From NCBI GenBank assembly GCA_019241095.1, contig JAFAXJ010000317.1:1-6410 (forward strand): DNA of 6,410 nucleotides, in the 5' to 3' direction. Position numbers and translations under genes: made by a program. The DNA comes from Verrucomicrobiota bacterium (GTDB lineage: Bacteria; Verrucomicrobiota; Verrucomicrobiia; Chthoniobacterales; JAFAMB01). This document shows positions 6,240-6,410 of this stretch, in pieces. Numbering within the stretch: position 1 is the stretch's first letter; the number at the start of each line of letters is the position of its first letter. The notes beneath the pieces are model-generated. The model was not told where the DNA came from. It did no database searches and was given only the letters and a program-made list of their open reading frames with translations.

Positions 6240-6410
6240 TATTGATGCTGCCGGTAAAGCTCAAATCCAGAGAGCTCGCACAGTAATACTTTCAGCTTAT
6301 ACGTTTGAGAATGTCCGCCTGCTGTTTCTTTCTGCTGATACCAAACATCGGCGCGGATTAGGTAACAATTCCGGCCAGCTTGGCCAAAATTTCATGACGA
6401 AAATGTTTGC
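6238..6410 (+). pseudogene. Out-of-frame continuation of the GMC dehydrogenase, truncated by the window end
   Basis: In the +1 frame relative to the gene starting at 4857, the sequence reads on without a stop to the last base: NIDAAGKAQIQRARTVILSA, then FENVRLLFLSADTKHRRGLG and NNSGQLGQNFMTKMF. This is the expected next part of a GMC dehydrogenase: the strand after VxGIEY, the RARxVILSA segment, and the GNNSGQLGxNFMTxMF segment before the substrate domain. Removing one A from the AATAATATT run (about 6235-6243) gives GIEYIDAAGK and restores a single frame. The remaining catalytic C-terminus (the His-His/Asn region) lies beyond the window. Whether this is a real mutation or a base-call error cannot be decided here. 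Confidence 0.85.

Overview
This 6.4-kb stretch is bacterial chromosomal DNA of moderate GC content, judged by eye. Every recognisable gene lies on the + strand. The set is typical of a free-living heterotroph that metabolises sugars and organic acids. Sugar-acid kinases, Gfo/Idh/MocA reductases and flavoprotein GMC dehydrogenases fused to a gluconate-dehydrogenase-3-like domain are common in soil lineages such as Verrucomicrobiota, Acidobacteriota and Proteobacteria. No marker gene is present, so I do not assign a phylum.

Layout. Bases 1-168 hold no gene I can support, only a weak promoter-like hexamer. Next comes a PfkB-family kinase most like 2-dehydro-3-deoxygluconate (KDG) kinase (about 169-1164), followed at once by a hairpin (1167-1188). 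Bases 1165-2130 form a long gap without an intact gene. Its first half (about 1220-1753) contains two overlapping open frames that read as one unrecognised protein broken at a run of six T (1438-1443). Its second half (1754-2130) is apparently non-coding but holds two clean inverted repeats (1820-1839 and 2088-2105). Then comes a pair only 9 nt apart: a 1,5-anhydro-D-fructose-reductase-like Gfo/Idh/MocA oxidoreductase (2131-3150) and a propionate/acetate-type family I CoA-transferase (3160-4758). After a 98-nt gap, a single-chain flavoprotein begins at 4857. It has an N-terminal Gluconate_2-dh3 domain followed by a GMC oxidoreductase. Its frame is interrupted by TAA at 6237-6239, but the homologous sequence carries on in the +1 frame to the end of the window (6410), so the copy as given is frameshifted and also cut by the window edge.

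How the genes may work together (inference). A membrane- or cytosol-associated flavin dehydrogenase could oxidise a sugar or glycoside to a keto-sugar. The NADPH-dependent reductase acts on keto/anhydro-sugars, the kinase traps a keto-deoxy sugar acid, and the CoA-transferase activates or recycles a short-chain acid end product. The reductase and CoA-transferase are plausibly co-transcribed. The others are linked only by orientation and proximity. I found no CRISPR array, tRNA, rRNA, insertion sequence, phage gene or defence system, and nothing that amounts to a clearly new system. The most noteworthy items are the two broken reading frames, the fused dehydrogenase architecture, the afr/CoA-transferase pairing and the two inverted repeats.
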